This document shows, piece by piece, positions 1 through 7,421 of a stretch of 42,214 nt of DNA; positions within the stretch are counted from its first letter, which is position 1, and each line of letters opens with the position of its first letter. Both the position numbers and the translations under genes were made by a program. Source of the DNA: Corallococcus sicarius (GTDB taxonomy: Bacteria; Myxococcota; Myxococcia; Myxococcales; Myxococcaceae); the NCBI RefSeq assembly GCF_003611735.1, contig NZ_RAWG01000054.1:1-42214 (forward strand). Direction: 5' to 3'. Under the pieces are notes generated by a model. That model was not told where the DNA came from. It was given only the letters and a program-made list of their open reading frames with translations, and ran no database searches.

Positions 1-96
1 GCCGGTGGGCGGGCGAGGGTGTCATCGCGGACATACCTTTTCGGAGGGATGGGCATCGCTCCCAGGGCTGCCATCCTTGAGAGGTATCGAAACACC

Positions 97-104
97 GGGG
101 GAGG
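97..104 (+). promoter_or_regulatory. Ribosome binding site deciding the start of the LuxR gene
   Basis: GGGGGAGG lies eight bases before the ATG at 113. The longer reading frame that opens at position 5 has no comparable site, so this element decides the start. I saw no convincing -35/-10 pair in bases 1-96. Confidence 0.6.
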
Positions 105-112
105 TACCCACC

Positions 113-1186
113 ATGGGCAGGGCACTCAAGTTCGCGTCACGTGAGCAGGGATTGATCAGTGAGATGCGCAGCGGCCTCATTGACGTCCAGAGCTACGAAG
201 ACATCCACACGGTCATCGCGGACGTGCTGGTCCAGCTCTGTGGCGCGGACCACGTCGCGCTGGGCTTCGCCAACCTGGATGGCTCCGCCGGGCTGGAGTG
301 GATGACGCGCACGGCGATGCCCCTGCTCAAGGACTATCCGGAGTGGGCGCTGCGCTGCTTCGTGTTCCAGGCCACCATGGCCCAGCCGAACATCGTGCTC
401 AGCGGGCCGCAGATGCTGCGAGGCCAGGCGCTGGAAGACACGGAGACCTATCAGCGCAGTCGCGCGGTGGACCTGAACCTGCGGCACGTGCTGGCGGCGT
501 TGCTCATGCAGGGACAGCAGGGGCTCAAGGGGGGCATCGCGGTGTACCGCGAAACCCAGCGGCCGTTTCCGCTCCAGGCCCAGCGGCTCCTCCAGGAGCT
601 GACGCCGGACATCAAGGGCGCGGTGAGCAGCGTCCAGCGCTTCCATTCGGTGCGGATGGAGAACGACCTGCTCAAGGCCGTGTCCGTCGAACCGGGTGCC
701 ACGCTGTTCCTGTTGCCCCACCGGCGGGACATCGTGCGCACGCACACGGCCACGGCCCTGCTGGAGAAGTGGTTCGCGCCCCATGAGCTCCACCACGGCG
801 TCCCCAGCGAGTGGATGGCCCTGGTGAATCACCTGTCGACCCAGGAGCGCACCCCGGACTCCGAGAAGGCCTCCCTGGTGAAGAGCCAGGATGGCAGGAA
901 GTTGCAGGCGACGTTCACCCGGTCCCCGGTGCGGTGGGCCGGCCGGCTGTTGTGGGAGGTGCGCATCGTCGAGCAGTCCCACTGGATGAAGGACGAATGG
1001 CTCCAGGTGCTCACCGACAAGGAGATCGAGTTGGCGGACTGCCTGAACCAGGGCGCGGCCAACAAGGACATCGCCAAGACGCTCCACAACTCCGTGGAGA
1101 CGGTGAAGGTGCACCTGAAATCGATGTACAGGAAGGTCGGGGTCCACTCCCGCACGGAGTTCCTCGCCAAGGTCCGCCGCTCATAG
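113..1186 (+). CDS. LuxR-type HTH transcriptional regulator
   Basis: A 357-residue protein. Its C-terminal 60 or so residues form a clear LuxR/GerE helix-turn-helix: a 'LTDKEIELADCL' first helix, then 'ANKDIAKTL' and the recognition segment 'VETVKVHLKSMYRKVGV'. The N-terminal 290 residues carry no motif I can name. They may be a sensor of GAF type, since they begin with a helical segment and a mixed alpha/beta stretch, but this is a guess. I chose the ATG at 113 because it follows GGGGGAGG (97-104) at eight bases. An in-frame start at position 5 would add 36 residues of low-complexity sequence without a ribosome binding site. The gene converges on the hydrolase gene: the two stop codons lie side by side at 1181-1186. 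No receiver domain is present, so this is not a classical response regulator. Its target genes cannot be told from the sequence. Confidence 0.85.
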   Translation: MGRALKFASREQGLISEMRSGLIDVQSYEDIHTVIADVLVQLCGADHVALGFANLDGSAGLEWMTRTAMPLLKDYPEWALRCFVFQATMAQPNIVLSGPQMLRGQALEDTETYQRSRAVDLNLRHVLAALLMQGQQGLKGGIAVYRETQRPFPLQAQRLLQELTPDIKGAVSSVQRFHSVRMENDLLKAVSVEPGATLFLLPHRRDIVRTHTATALLEKWFAPHELHHGVPSEWMALVNHLSTQERTPDSEKASLVKSQDGRKLQATFTRSPVRWAGRLLWEVRIVEQSHWMKDEWLQVLTDKEIELADCLNQGAANKDIAKTLHNSVETVKVHLKSMYRKVGVHSRTEFLAKVRRS

Positions 1187-2062
1187 CGCGCGGTCGAAGA
1201 AGTCGCGCAGGTGGCGTGCGTAGCCTTCGGGGGCCTTCTGGGCGTACTCGCCGTGGGCCGCCTCCGGCACCTCCCACAGCTGCTTGGGCTCGCACGCCGC
1301 GCGGTAGAGACGGCCCCCCAGCTTCTGGGGCCCGTCCGGGTCGCTGCCCCCGTTGATGAGCAGCAGCGGCCGGCCCTCCAGCCGGCACATCCCGTCCAGC
1401 GGTCGCACGGCCTCCACGTCGATGCCCGCCCGGCGCAGCCCCCACAGCACGGCCCAGGTGCTCGCGCCGTAGTGCGAGCCCATGTCCCCCGCGAGGTCCG
1501 GGAACGCGCCCGCCACCGCCACCGCCTTCACGCGCGGGTCGTCCTGCGCCACCAGCAGGGCCGTCGTGCCCCCCAGGGAGAAGCCGAAGAGGCCCACCCG
1601 CCCCGGAGTCACGTCGGGCCGCGCCCGGACGAAGGCCAGGGCCGCGCGCACGTCCTCGCGCTCGGTGTCGCCCCAGCCAATCGCGTCGCCGTCGCTCTCC
1701 CCCTGGCCGTGCAGGTCGAACAGCAGCACCCCGTGGCCCGAGCGCGTGAGGACACCCGCCTCGAAGAGCAGCTGCGTGCGGTTGGCCGCGAAGCCGTGCA
1801 CCAGCACCACCGCCGTGCCGTCGCGCGACGGCACGTACCAGCCGCGCAGGACGTGCCCGGCCGCCGGGAAGGACACCTCCTCCAGACCCGCCAGCGCGTC
1901 CGGCCCGGAGGGACGCGTCACCGGGATGCGCGCCGGGTGCACCAGGGCGCTCGCCGTGCGCAGGCCCCGCACCGCAGTGAACACGCCGAAGCCCACCGCA
2001 CCCAGGGCCAGCACCGCCGCGAGGACCCGGAACCACCGCACGCGAACCTGCTTCGAGGACAC
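1181..2062 (-). CDS. Membrane-anchored alpha/beta hydrolase
   Basis: A 293-residue serine hydrolase of the alpha/beta fold, probably acting on an ester or peptide substrate that cannot be named. Residues 10-30 form one hydrophobic segment after basic residues (KQVRVRWFR), so the protein is likely anchored in the inner membrane with its domain outside the cytoplasm. The oxyanion motif VHGF is at 88-91 and the nucleophile elbow GFSLGG places Ser162. Asp241 in 'NGGSDPDG' and His270 in 'AAHGEY' complete the triad. Translation starts at a GTG preceded by GGAG at seven bases, three bases after the stop of the SDR gene upstream, so the two form an operon. It resembles dienelactone hydrolase or prolyl-oligopeptidase-like families (BAAT/Abhydrolase_5 type), but no substrate loop points to one. 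Confidence 0.85.
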   Translation of the reverse strand: MSSKQVRVRWFRVLAAVLALGAVGFGVFTAVRGLRTASALVHPARIPVTRPSGPDALAGLEEVSFPAAGHVLRGWYVPSRDGTAVVLVHGFAANRTQLLFEAGVLTRSGHGVLLFDLHGQGESDGDAIGWGDTEREDVRAALAFVRARPDVTPGRVGLFGFSLGGTTALLVAQDDPRVKAVAVAGAFPDLAGDMGSHYGASTWAVLWGLRRAGIDVEAVRPLDGMCRLEGRPLLLINGGSDPDGPQKLGGRLYRAACEPKQLWEVPEAAHGEYAQKAPEGYARHLRDFFDRAL

Positions 2063-2065
2063 GCG

Positions 2066-3025
2066 TCAGCTCCGCACGGACGCGGCGTCGCGCCAGCGCT
2101 CGACGAGGTCTCGTGCGGCGACTCCCCATTCGGGGTACTCGAAGGTGAAGCCCGCGTCCAACAGGCGCCCGGGCACCACGCGGCGGCTCTTGAGCAGCAG
2201 CTCCGTGTCCGTGCGCATGAAGAACGCGCCCACCTCCAGCATCCACTTCGTCGCGGGCAGCCCCACGCGCACGTTCGCCGCCTCGCGCAGCTTCGCCATG
2301 AACTCCCGATGGGGCAGGGGATGGGGGGCCGCGAGGTTCACCGGCCCGTCCAGGTCCTCGCGCTCCAGCAGCAACTGCACCGCGCGCACGAAGTCCTGGT
2401 CGTGGATCCACGACACGAACTGCTCCCCGCTGCCCGCGGTGCCACCCAGGCCCCGGCGCGTCAGGCCCAGGAGCACGTCGAAGATGCCCTCGCGGTCCGG
2501 AGCCATCACCATCGCGGCGCGCAGCGCCACCTTGCGCGTGCGCGGCGTGTTCGCCTCCGCGAGCGTGCGCTCCCACGCCCGGGCGATGTCGATGCTGCGC
2601 TTCCAGTACGCGGGCACCCCTGGCTCGTCCCCGCCAATGCGCCCCGTGGCCTCGTCGTTGGGCGCGTCCAGCCGGTGCGCGTACACCGTTGCGGTGCTCA
2701 TCTGCAGCCACACGCGCGGCGGCCGCGCGGCCTGCTCGATGGCCTGTCCCACCGCGCGCGTGGAGTCCACCCGCGAGTCCATCATCTGGCGCAGGTTCTC
2801 CTCCGTGTAGCGGCAGTTCACGCTGCGGCCCGCCAGGTTGATGACCGCGTCGGCGCCGTCCACCTCTCGCGCCCAATCCCCCACGGTGCGTCCGTCCCAG
2901 TTCACCGTGCGTGCCACGCCCCCGCCACCCCGGCTCACGAGGACCACGTCGTCACCCCGCGCGAGGAACGCCCGCGCCAGCAGTGCGCCCACCTGCCCCG
3001 TGCCACCCGGCATCACGATCTTCAC
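2066..3025 (-). CDS. TIGR01777-family SDR epimerase (YfcH/SulA-like)
   Basis: A 319-residue extended short-chain dehydrogenase/reductase. The N-terminal dinucleotide-binding motif GGTGQVG is at residues 7-13, followed by 'LVSRGGGG'. The segment 'DAVINLAGRSVNCRYTEENLRQM' is the hallmark of the TIGR01777 group (E. coli YfcH, cell-division inhibitor SulA-like of cyanobacteria and plants), as are 'YWKRSIDIARAWERTL' and the C-terminal 'LLDAGFTFEYPEW'. The biochemical substrate of this family is unknown. I chose the GTG at 3025 because AAGGGGG lies six bases upstream and the glycine motif then starts at residue 7, as in the family. Extending to 3349 would add 108 residues of non-conserved sequence antisense to the endonuclease gene. 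It is the first gene of a two-gene operon with the hydrolase. Confidence 0.88.
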   Translation of the reverse strand: MKIVMPGGTGQVGALLARAFLARGDDVVLVSRGGGGVARTVNWDGRTVGDWAREVDGADAVINLAGRSVNCRYTEENLRQMMDSRVDSTRAVGQAIEQAARPPRVWLQMSTATVYAHRLDAPNDEATGRIGGDEPGVPAYWKRSIDIARAWERTLAEANTPRTRKVALRAAMVMAPDREGIFDVLLGLTRRGLGGTAGSGEQFVSWIHDQDFVRAVQLLLEREDLDGPVNLAAPHPLPHREFMAKLREAANVRVGLPATKWMLEVGAFFMRTDTELLLKSRRVVPGRLLDAGFTFEYPEWGVAARDLVERWRDAASVRS

Positions 3026-3221
3026 GGTCGACCCCCTTCGCGTGCCCTGCGATCCCAGGAATAACGTGCCGGGCCCGGCTCCTGCCCGTCCATTTCCCGG
3101 GATGTCGCGGGTTGGGCGGGAAAAAACCAACTGGAGCGGAGGGAAAATGCAGGGGGTGACGCAACCGGGCGGGGCCTGGGGCGAGAATGGCTCATCCCCC
3201 ACCTCGAAGCCGAGGACCGTC
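3026..3221. promoter_or_regulatory. Divergent promoter region, SDR operon / endonuclease operon
   Basis: About 196 bases separate the divergent SDR and endonuclease starts, so both promoters should lie here. An inverted repeat TTTCCCG (3093-3099) / CGGGAAA (3117-3123) with a 17-base loop is the only notable symmetry and could be an operator. I cannot assign a -35/-10 pair with confidence. The local AT content (AAAAAA at 3121-3126) is higher than in the surrounding genes. Confidence 0.4.
3032..3038 (-). promoter_or_regulatory. Ribosome binding site for the GTG start of the SDR gene
   Basis: AAGGGGG on the minus strand lies six bases before the GTG at 3025-3023. It supports the GTG start over any upstream in-frame codon. 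Confidence 0.6.
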
Positions 3222-3983
3222 ATGCTCATCTCGTCCCGCCCGCTCTCCGCGCCCCGCACCTCGACGGTGTCCACGTCGGCTTCCAGCTTCGAGGCCCGCG
3301 CGCCGAAGAAGACCCCCGCCAAGCCCACGGCGCCGGTGGATGACTTCACGCCGGCCGGTCCGGATCCCCGCTACGACGGGATGAAGGACCAGGTCCTCAT
3401 CAAGGCCCTGCGCGACGCGGTCTCCCAGCACAAGGACCTGGGCTACAACGGCGCGCGGAAGATCATCTTCACGACCCTGGACAACCACGACGGCATCGTC
3501 ACGTGCGTCTACACGGGCAAGGAACTGAAGACGAACAAGATTCCCAGCAGCAACGTGATGAACACCGAGCACACCTGGCCCCAGTCCAAGGGCGCCACGG
3601 GCGCGGCGAAGTCGGACCTGCACCACCTGTTCCCCACCGACAGCAAGGCCAACTCCATCCGGGGCAACTACCCGTTCGGCACGGTGAAGACGGTGAAGTG
3701 GACGGAGAACGGCGCCAAGTTCGGCACGGACGACAAGGGCCGGATGGTCTTCGAGCCGCCCGAGGCCCACAAGGGCAACGTGGCGCGCGCGCTGTTCTAC
3801 TTCTCCACCGTGTACAACAAGCGCATCCCGCCCGAGGAGGAGACGGTCCTCAAGCAGTGGAACACGCTGGACAAGGTCGACGCCGCCGAGGTCAAGCGCA
3901 ACGACGCCATCCAGACCCACCAGCAGAACCGCAACCCCTTCGTGGACGACCCGACGTTGTCGGAGCGCATCGCGGACTTCTAG
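3222..3983 (+). CDS. Endonuclease I (EndA/NucM) family nuclease
   Basis: A 253-residue non-specific nuclease of the endonuclease I family, which cuts DNA or RNA with a His/metal centre. The signature is at residues 116-153: His117 in 'NTEHTWPQSKG', the His134-His135 pair in 'SDLHHLFP', and Asn144 and Arg147 in 'KANSIRGNYPFG'. A Ser/Thr/Pro-rich N-terminal 40 residues precedes the domain. There is no obvious signal peptide, unlike the secreted members, so its location is unclear. I prefer the ATG at 3222 because GAGGA (3212-3216) lies five bases before it. The ATG at 3147 (GGAGGG three bases upstream) is the alternative and adds 25 non-conserved residues. The next gene starts nine bases after the stop, which suggests an operon. 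Confidence 0.85.
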   Translation: MLISSRPLSAPRTSTVSTSASSFEARAPKKTPAKPTAPVDDFTPAGPDPRYDGMKDQVLIKALRDAVSQHKDLGYNGARKIIFTTLDNHDGIVTCVYTGKELKTNKIPSSNVMNTEHTWPQSKGATGAAKSDLHHLFPTDSKANSIRGNYPFGTVKTVKWTENGAKFGTDDKGRMVFEPPEAHKGNVARALFYFSTVYNKRIPPEEETVLKQWNTLDKVDAAEVKRNDAIQTHQQNRNPFVDDPTLSERIADF

Positions 3984-3992
3984 AGTCCCCGC

Positions 3993-4643
3993 ATGTCCCG
4001 TCCTCTCGCGCCCTTGTGGGCGCTCGTTCCCAGCCGTACCGGCGTGCCCCTTCTGAAGGTGGGAGGCACGCCCGAAGCGCCCGGTCCCCTGGACTGGCCC
4101 GCCTGCGAGATGTGCAGCGGGCCGCTGCGCTTCCTCTTCCAGCTCCCGCACGTGGAGGGAAAGCTGGACCTGGCGCCGTACGCGTCGGTCCACGTCTTCC
4201 AGTGCGAGAACCCCGACTCCGTCTGCTTCCGGTGGGACCCCGAGGAGGGCGCCAACGCCGTGGTGGCGGTGAAGGCCGGCGCGCCTGCCGTCAGCGAGCC
4301 GCCGGGCCCGGTGAAGCCGTACGCGGAGTGGACGCTCGGCTTCGAGCCCGCCACCGAGGACACCGAGGCCCTGTCGGTGGACGTCAACGAGGCCACGGAC
4401 GAGCAGCTGGCCGCGTTGGACCGCGCGCAGGAGACGGCGCCGGAGAGCAAGGTGGGCGGCGTGCCCGGCTGGCTCAACGGCGAGGCGACGCCGGAGTGCT
4501 GTGACGCGCCCATGCGCTTCGTCGCGCAGCTCTCCGCGATGCCGTACGGCCTGGAGTTCGGCGACAACGGCCGGGGCTACCTCTTCCGGTGCACGCGGGA
4601 CGACTGCCCGCGGCCCTTCCGCTTCCTCACGCAGGGCGCCTGA
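3993..4643 (+). CDS. PDCD2/TSR4-like cysteine-rich protein with duplicated halves
   Basis: A 216-residue soluble protein built as two similar halves. The first carries Cys38-x2-Cys41 followed by 'PLRFLFQL', then 'FQC' (Cys71) and Cys78 before 'FRW'. The second carries Cys169/Cys170 followed by 'PMRFVAQL', then 'FRC' (Cys200) and Cys205 before 'PFRF'. This pattern recalls the zinc-ribbon halves of PDCD2/TSR4 proteins and some bacterial DUF1963-like proteins. The middle (about 80-160) is acidic and Ala/Pro-rich. Zinc binding is inferred. In eukaryotes PDCD2/TSR4 assists ribosomal protein uS5, but I would not transfer that function. It follows the endonuclease gene by nine bases and is probably co-transcribed with it. 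It ends one base from the convergent DUF2071 gene. Confidence 0.65.
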   Translation: MSRPLAPLWALVPSRTGVPLLKVGGTPEAPGPLDWPACEMCSGPLRFLFQLPHVEGKLDLAPYASVHVFQCENPDSVCFRWDPEEGANAVVAVKAGAPAVSEPPGPVKPYAEWTLGFEPATEDTEALSVDVNEATDEQLAALDRAQETAPESKVGGVPGWLNGEATPECCDAPMRFVAQLSAMPYGLEFGDNGRGYLFRCTRDDCPRPFRFLTQGA

Positions 4644-4644
4644 G

Positions 4645-5448
4645 CTACGGCCCCGGCGGGGGGAGTCCACTGCCCGGCAAGACGGACACCTCCGAGCCGG
4701 TGGCGACGAAGGCGGAGTAGGGCGTGCCCTGGAGGGCTTCGGAGAAGGCGGGGCCATAGAAGCGGGGCACGTCGCAGTCGAAGGCCGTGTCCCGGGCGCG
4801 CCAGACGCTCCAGCGCGGGTGTTCCACGCGGTACTCGGCGCAGCCGCCGTCGCGTTGGGCGGTGTAGCCCCAGTAGTGCTCGGTGATGAATTCCTCCTGG
4901 GAGCCGGGGGTGCTCTCCGCCGGAGCGCCGGACGTCCGGGCGGACAGCTGGTGCCAGCGGCCGTGGGACTTCCACGCGTATTCGACGTGTCCGGGCGAGC
5001 CCGTGTCGGCGCCGTCCATGTTCACGGTGTGGCGCATGGGGAGCGCGACATAGGGCTCGTTGTAGAGGACGCGCGCCACGGTGGCGATGGCGAGCCGGGG
5101 GACGATCTCCCGCACGAACACCACGCCGCGCCGCCAGCCTTCAGGACCCTGGCGGCGCACGTAGAAGCGCAGGTTCACTTCATCGAAGTCCCGGTGGAAC
5201 GGCACCGCGATGCCTCGCACGCGTGTGTCGAGGAAGCGGAAGCCGACCATGCTCGCGAAGGTGTGGCCCTGCCACGCGTCGAGTTCCGTGCCCTGGGGCA
5301 CGAGGGGCCGCAGCACCGCCGGATCCACCTCGTAGTTGAGCATCAGGAGGTACCGCCACGTCGCCGTCAGGAAGGGGCGCATGGTGAGGGTGTAGCGCGC
5401 GCGGGGCGCGTGAGACCAGGGCAGTGGGTCGTTCGCAGAAGTCGTCAT
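4645..5448 (-). CDS. DUF2071 / YqjF family protein
   Basis: A 267-residue protein of the YqjF-like DUF2071 family, whose function is unknown. The family pattern is clear: 'FLTATWRYLLMLNYEVDP' near residues 25-42, 'LVPQGTELDAWQGHTFASMVGFRFLDTRVRG' after it, then 'DFDEVNLRFYVRR', 'RGVVFVREIVPR' and a late 'WGYTAQRDGG' segment. The fold is an acetoacetate-decarboxylase-like barrel in related proteins, but there is no evidence of activity here. I kept the ATG at 5448. Met23, just before the conserved region, is an alternative, and neither has a good ribosome binding site. The start lies about 70 bases from the divergent SitA-like gene. The 3' end nearly touches the convergent cysteine-protein gene. 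Confidence 0.85.
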   Translation of the reverse strand: MTTSANDPLPWSHAPRARYTLTMRPFLTATWRYLLMLNYEVDPAVLRPLVPQGTELDAWQGHTFASMVGFRFLDTRVRGIAVPFHRDFDEVNLRFYVRRQGPEGWRRGVVFVREIVPRLAIATVARVLYNEPYVALPMRHTVNMDGADTGSPGHVEYAWKSHGRWHQLSARTSGAPAESTPGSQEEFITEHYWGYTAQRDGGCAEYRVEHPRWSVWRARDTAFDCDVPRFYGPAFSEALQGTPYSAFVATGSEVSVLPGSGLPPPGP

Positions 5449-5516
5449 GTCGGATGGGAACGGAAGGATTCATGGCGCCCTCCTTGATGGGTGGGGCCTC
5501 CAGCCCGAGGTGGATG
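5449..5516. promoter_or_regulatory. Short divergent promoter region, DUF2071 gene / toxin gene
   Basis: Only 68 bases separate the two divergent starts. The region must hold the toxin promoter unless an in-frame upstream start such as the ATG at 5472 (preceded by AAGG) is used. No clear -35/-10 boxes were seen. Confidence 0.3.
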
Positions 5517-7047
5517 ATGCGCGCGAACGTCGTGGTGTTGTGCGTGGCCCTTCTCCTCACGGGCTGCACCGGAGTGGAGACGTCCTCGCGGAGGGGTGGC
5601 TCGCGAGTCCTCCGGCAACGAGCGGCCTCCGTGTCGGACGGCTTCGGTGAGACGCGGTCAGGCACCGATGCGGAGGACGAAGACCCCGAGGAGGTGGAAG
5701 GCGGACAGCGGCTGCACCGCCGCCCTCCGGAGCGGATGCCGAGGGGGACGGTCATCATTCCACCGGGCCCTGGGAAGCTGTCACGGCAGGCCGTGGAGAT
5801 GGGCCTGCTGGACGTGGACGCCTTCGAGAAGCTGCTGGTGCGTGCCGGACTGGAGGAATTGGACGAGCTGCCCATTCGCCACAATCCCTTCACGCCGGAG
5901 GACGCTGTCGAGGTGCTGGGACGGCTGATGCAGAAGCCGGTGACGTTGGGCACCTTCCCGACGCGCATGGCGGCGGGCTTCCTGCTGCGCGAGGTGCTGG
6001 AGCGAGGGGACGTCTCCCGCGAGGAGTTGGTGCGCCGGGTGAGGCGCTTCGCCCGCGAGCAGGTGGCGGTGCTGCGGCCGGACGGCTACCTCGCGTGGGC
6101 CCTCGACGGAAGCACGCAGCAGAAGGTGGCACCGGTGGAGTGGAAGGGGGGGGGCGTTTCGCGCGGGGCACTTCGAATTGGGGCGCTTCTACAGCGGGCG
6201 AGGCGGTGTCTTCCGCACGGTGGATGCGCGGCTGCGAAGCGTGGAGGGGCCGCCACTGGCCGAGGTGTACGACGACGCTGACGTCATCAACCGCTCGCTG
6301 GACGGCGCCGAGGATGCCTTCGTGGAGCTGTACCACGCGCTGGGGCAACTGCTCTCGCACCCCGCGGACAGCATCGCGGGACTGGGACATCTGCCTTCCG
6401 CCGTGGTGGCCCTCATCGGCTCGTCCCCCGCGTACTGGGAGCGCTTCCAGTCCATGACGGAGGGGGAGCAGATTCGCGAGGTGGCCCGGCTGACGACGGG
6501 GCTCCTCGTCACCTGCGGTGCGGCCTCTGCCACGACGCGAACGCTGACGGGGATGATGGCGGGCGCGGAGGCCTCCGTGCCGGTGCTCTCGTTGTCCGTC
6601 GAAGGCGCGCTGGCGGTGGAGCGCATCGCGGTGCCGGTGGGACGCGCGGCGGCGGTGTTGAGCGGTGGGCCGGGCGCGGCCATCATCCTGCAGCGGGTCG
6701 ATGACGCTGCGGGCTCGGGAGGTGAGAGCGGTGGCGGGCCGAAGGCATATGCATCCTTCAAGTCCTTCAAGCGGGCCATGGGGCCCGCAGGGGAGGGCAA
6801 GGAGTGGCACCACATCGTGGAGCAGACGGACGGGAACGTGGCTCGCTTCGGGCCACAGGCGATTCACAACGTGGAGAACGTGATCCCGGTCGACGAGGCA
6901 GTCCACCGGCAGATCAGCGGGCTCTACTCCTCGATTCGGTCATATTCTCAAGGCAAGACCGTGCGTACCTGGCTGAGCACTCAATCCCTGGAGGCGCAGC
7001 GGGCGTTCGGGCTGAAGGTCCTTCGTGATGTTGGGGTCACTCCGTGA
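5517..7047 (+). pseudogene. SitA-like lipoprotein toxin, frameshifted at a G9 tract
   Basis: The first frame starts with a lipoprotein signal, 'VVVLCVALLLTGC', with the lipidated Cys at residue 17. It continues for about 210 residues to the G9 run at 6146-6154, after which it enters nonsense. Removing one G joins it to a second frame (residues such as 'GHFELGRFYSGRGG') that runs to 7047, giving 509 residues. The C-terminal 100 residues hold a WHH/HNH-like nuclease segment: 'EWHHIVEQ', 'FGPQAIHNVENVIPV', 'VHRQISGLYSS' and 'VRTWLSTQS'. This layout, with a lipoprotein leader, a long helical middle, a nuclease tip and an immunity gene next to it, matches the SitA toxins of Myxococcus. Those are transferred between cells by TraA/TraB outer-membrane exchange. 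I chose Met at 5517 because GAGG lies six bases upstream; ATGs at 5472, 5487 and 5514 are alternatives. The break could be a real mutation, phase variation or a sequencing error. Confidence 0.72.
6146..6154 (+). repeat. G9 homopolymer tract at the toxin frameshift
   Basis: Nine consecutive G residues follow AA. With nine Gs the upstream frame reads Lys-Gly-Gly-Gly-Val and loses the toxin domain. With eight it reads Lys-Gly-Gly-Ala-Phe-Arg and runs into the nuclease part. Such tracts are prone to slippage in replication and to miscounting in sequencing. Confidence 0.9.
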
Positions 7048-7421
7048 AGCGTGAGTCGTTGAAGCAAGCTTCTGTTCCTGAACTGGCGGCCGCCTATGCG
7101 CAGGCGGCGGCACTGCACGGGCAGGCCTCCATTGAGGGTGCGCACCGCGTTGCCAACGCCCAGTACAAGAAGCTCATGGCTGCATGGAGAGCGCTGCGGA
7201 ACGGGGGGGCGGACGGACGTGCTGCCTTGACCGTGCTCCTGCAAGACAGCAACCCTCATGTCCGGCTGTGGGCTGCATCCCATGTCCTGGAGTTCGCCCC
7301 CGGGGTTGCTGAAGCCGAGCTGGAGCAACTGGCCCACGGTCCTCCCAGCGTGGTGAGGCTCGACGCCGAAATGACCCTCCGTGAGTGGAGAGCCGGGAAC
7401 CTGAAGTTCACCGAAGATTGA
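7044..7421 (+). CDS. DUF2019-like immunity protein for the SitA-like toxin
   Basis: A 125-residue, mostly helical cytoplasmic protein with no signal peptide. The order of elements, 'LAAAYAQAAALHG', 'AHRVANAQYKKLMAAWRAL' and 'LLQDSNPHVRLWAASHVLEF', fits the DUF2019 family of HEAT-like helical proteins, which is often found beside polymorphic toxins. The GTG start overlaps the toxin stop by four bases (GTGA), so the two are translationally coupled. This is the usual arrangement for a toxin followed by its immunity gene. I infer that it binds and blocks the WHH-like nuclease tip. It remains intact although the toxin frame is broken, as expected if the cell must still resist the toxin from kin or the break is reversible. 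Its last 14 bases overlap the convergent acyltransferase gene. Confidence 0.75.
   Translation: MKRESLKQASVPELAAAYAQAAALHGQASIEGAHRVANAQYKKLMAAWRALRNGGADGRAALTVLLQDSNPHVRLWAASHVLEFAPGVAEAELEQLAHGPPSVVRLDAEMTLREWRAGNLKFTED

Noticed and set aside
1011-2876. Long minus-strand frame across the hydrolase and SDR genes
   Set aside because: It is out of frame with two conserved enzymes and is Gly/Ala/Arg-rich low-complexity sequence.
2838-3221. N-terminal extension of the endonuclease frame
   Set aside because: It overlaps the start of the divergent SDR gene, is not conserved in type, and better ribosome binding sites mark later ATGs.
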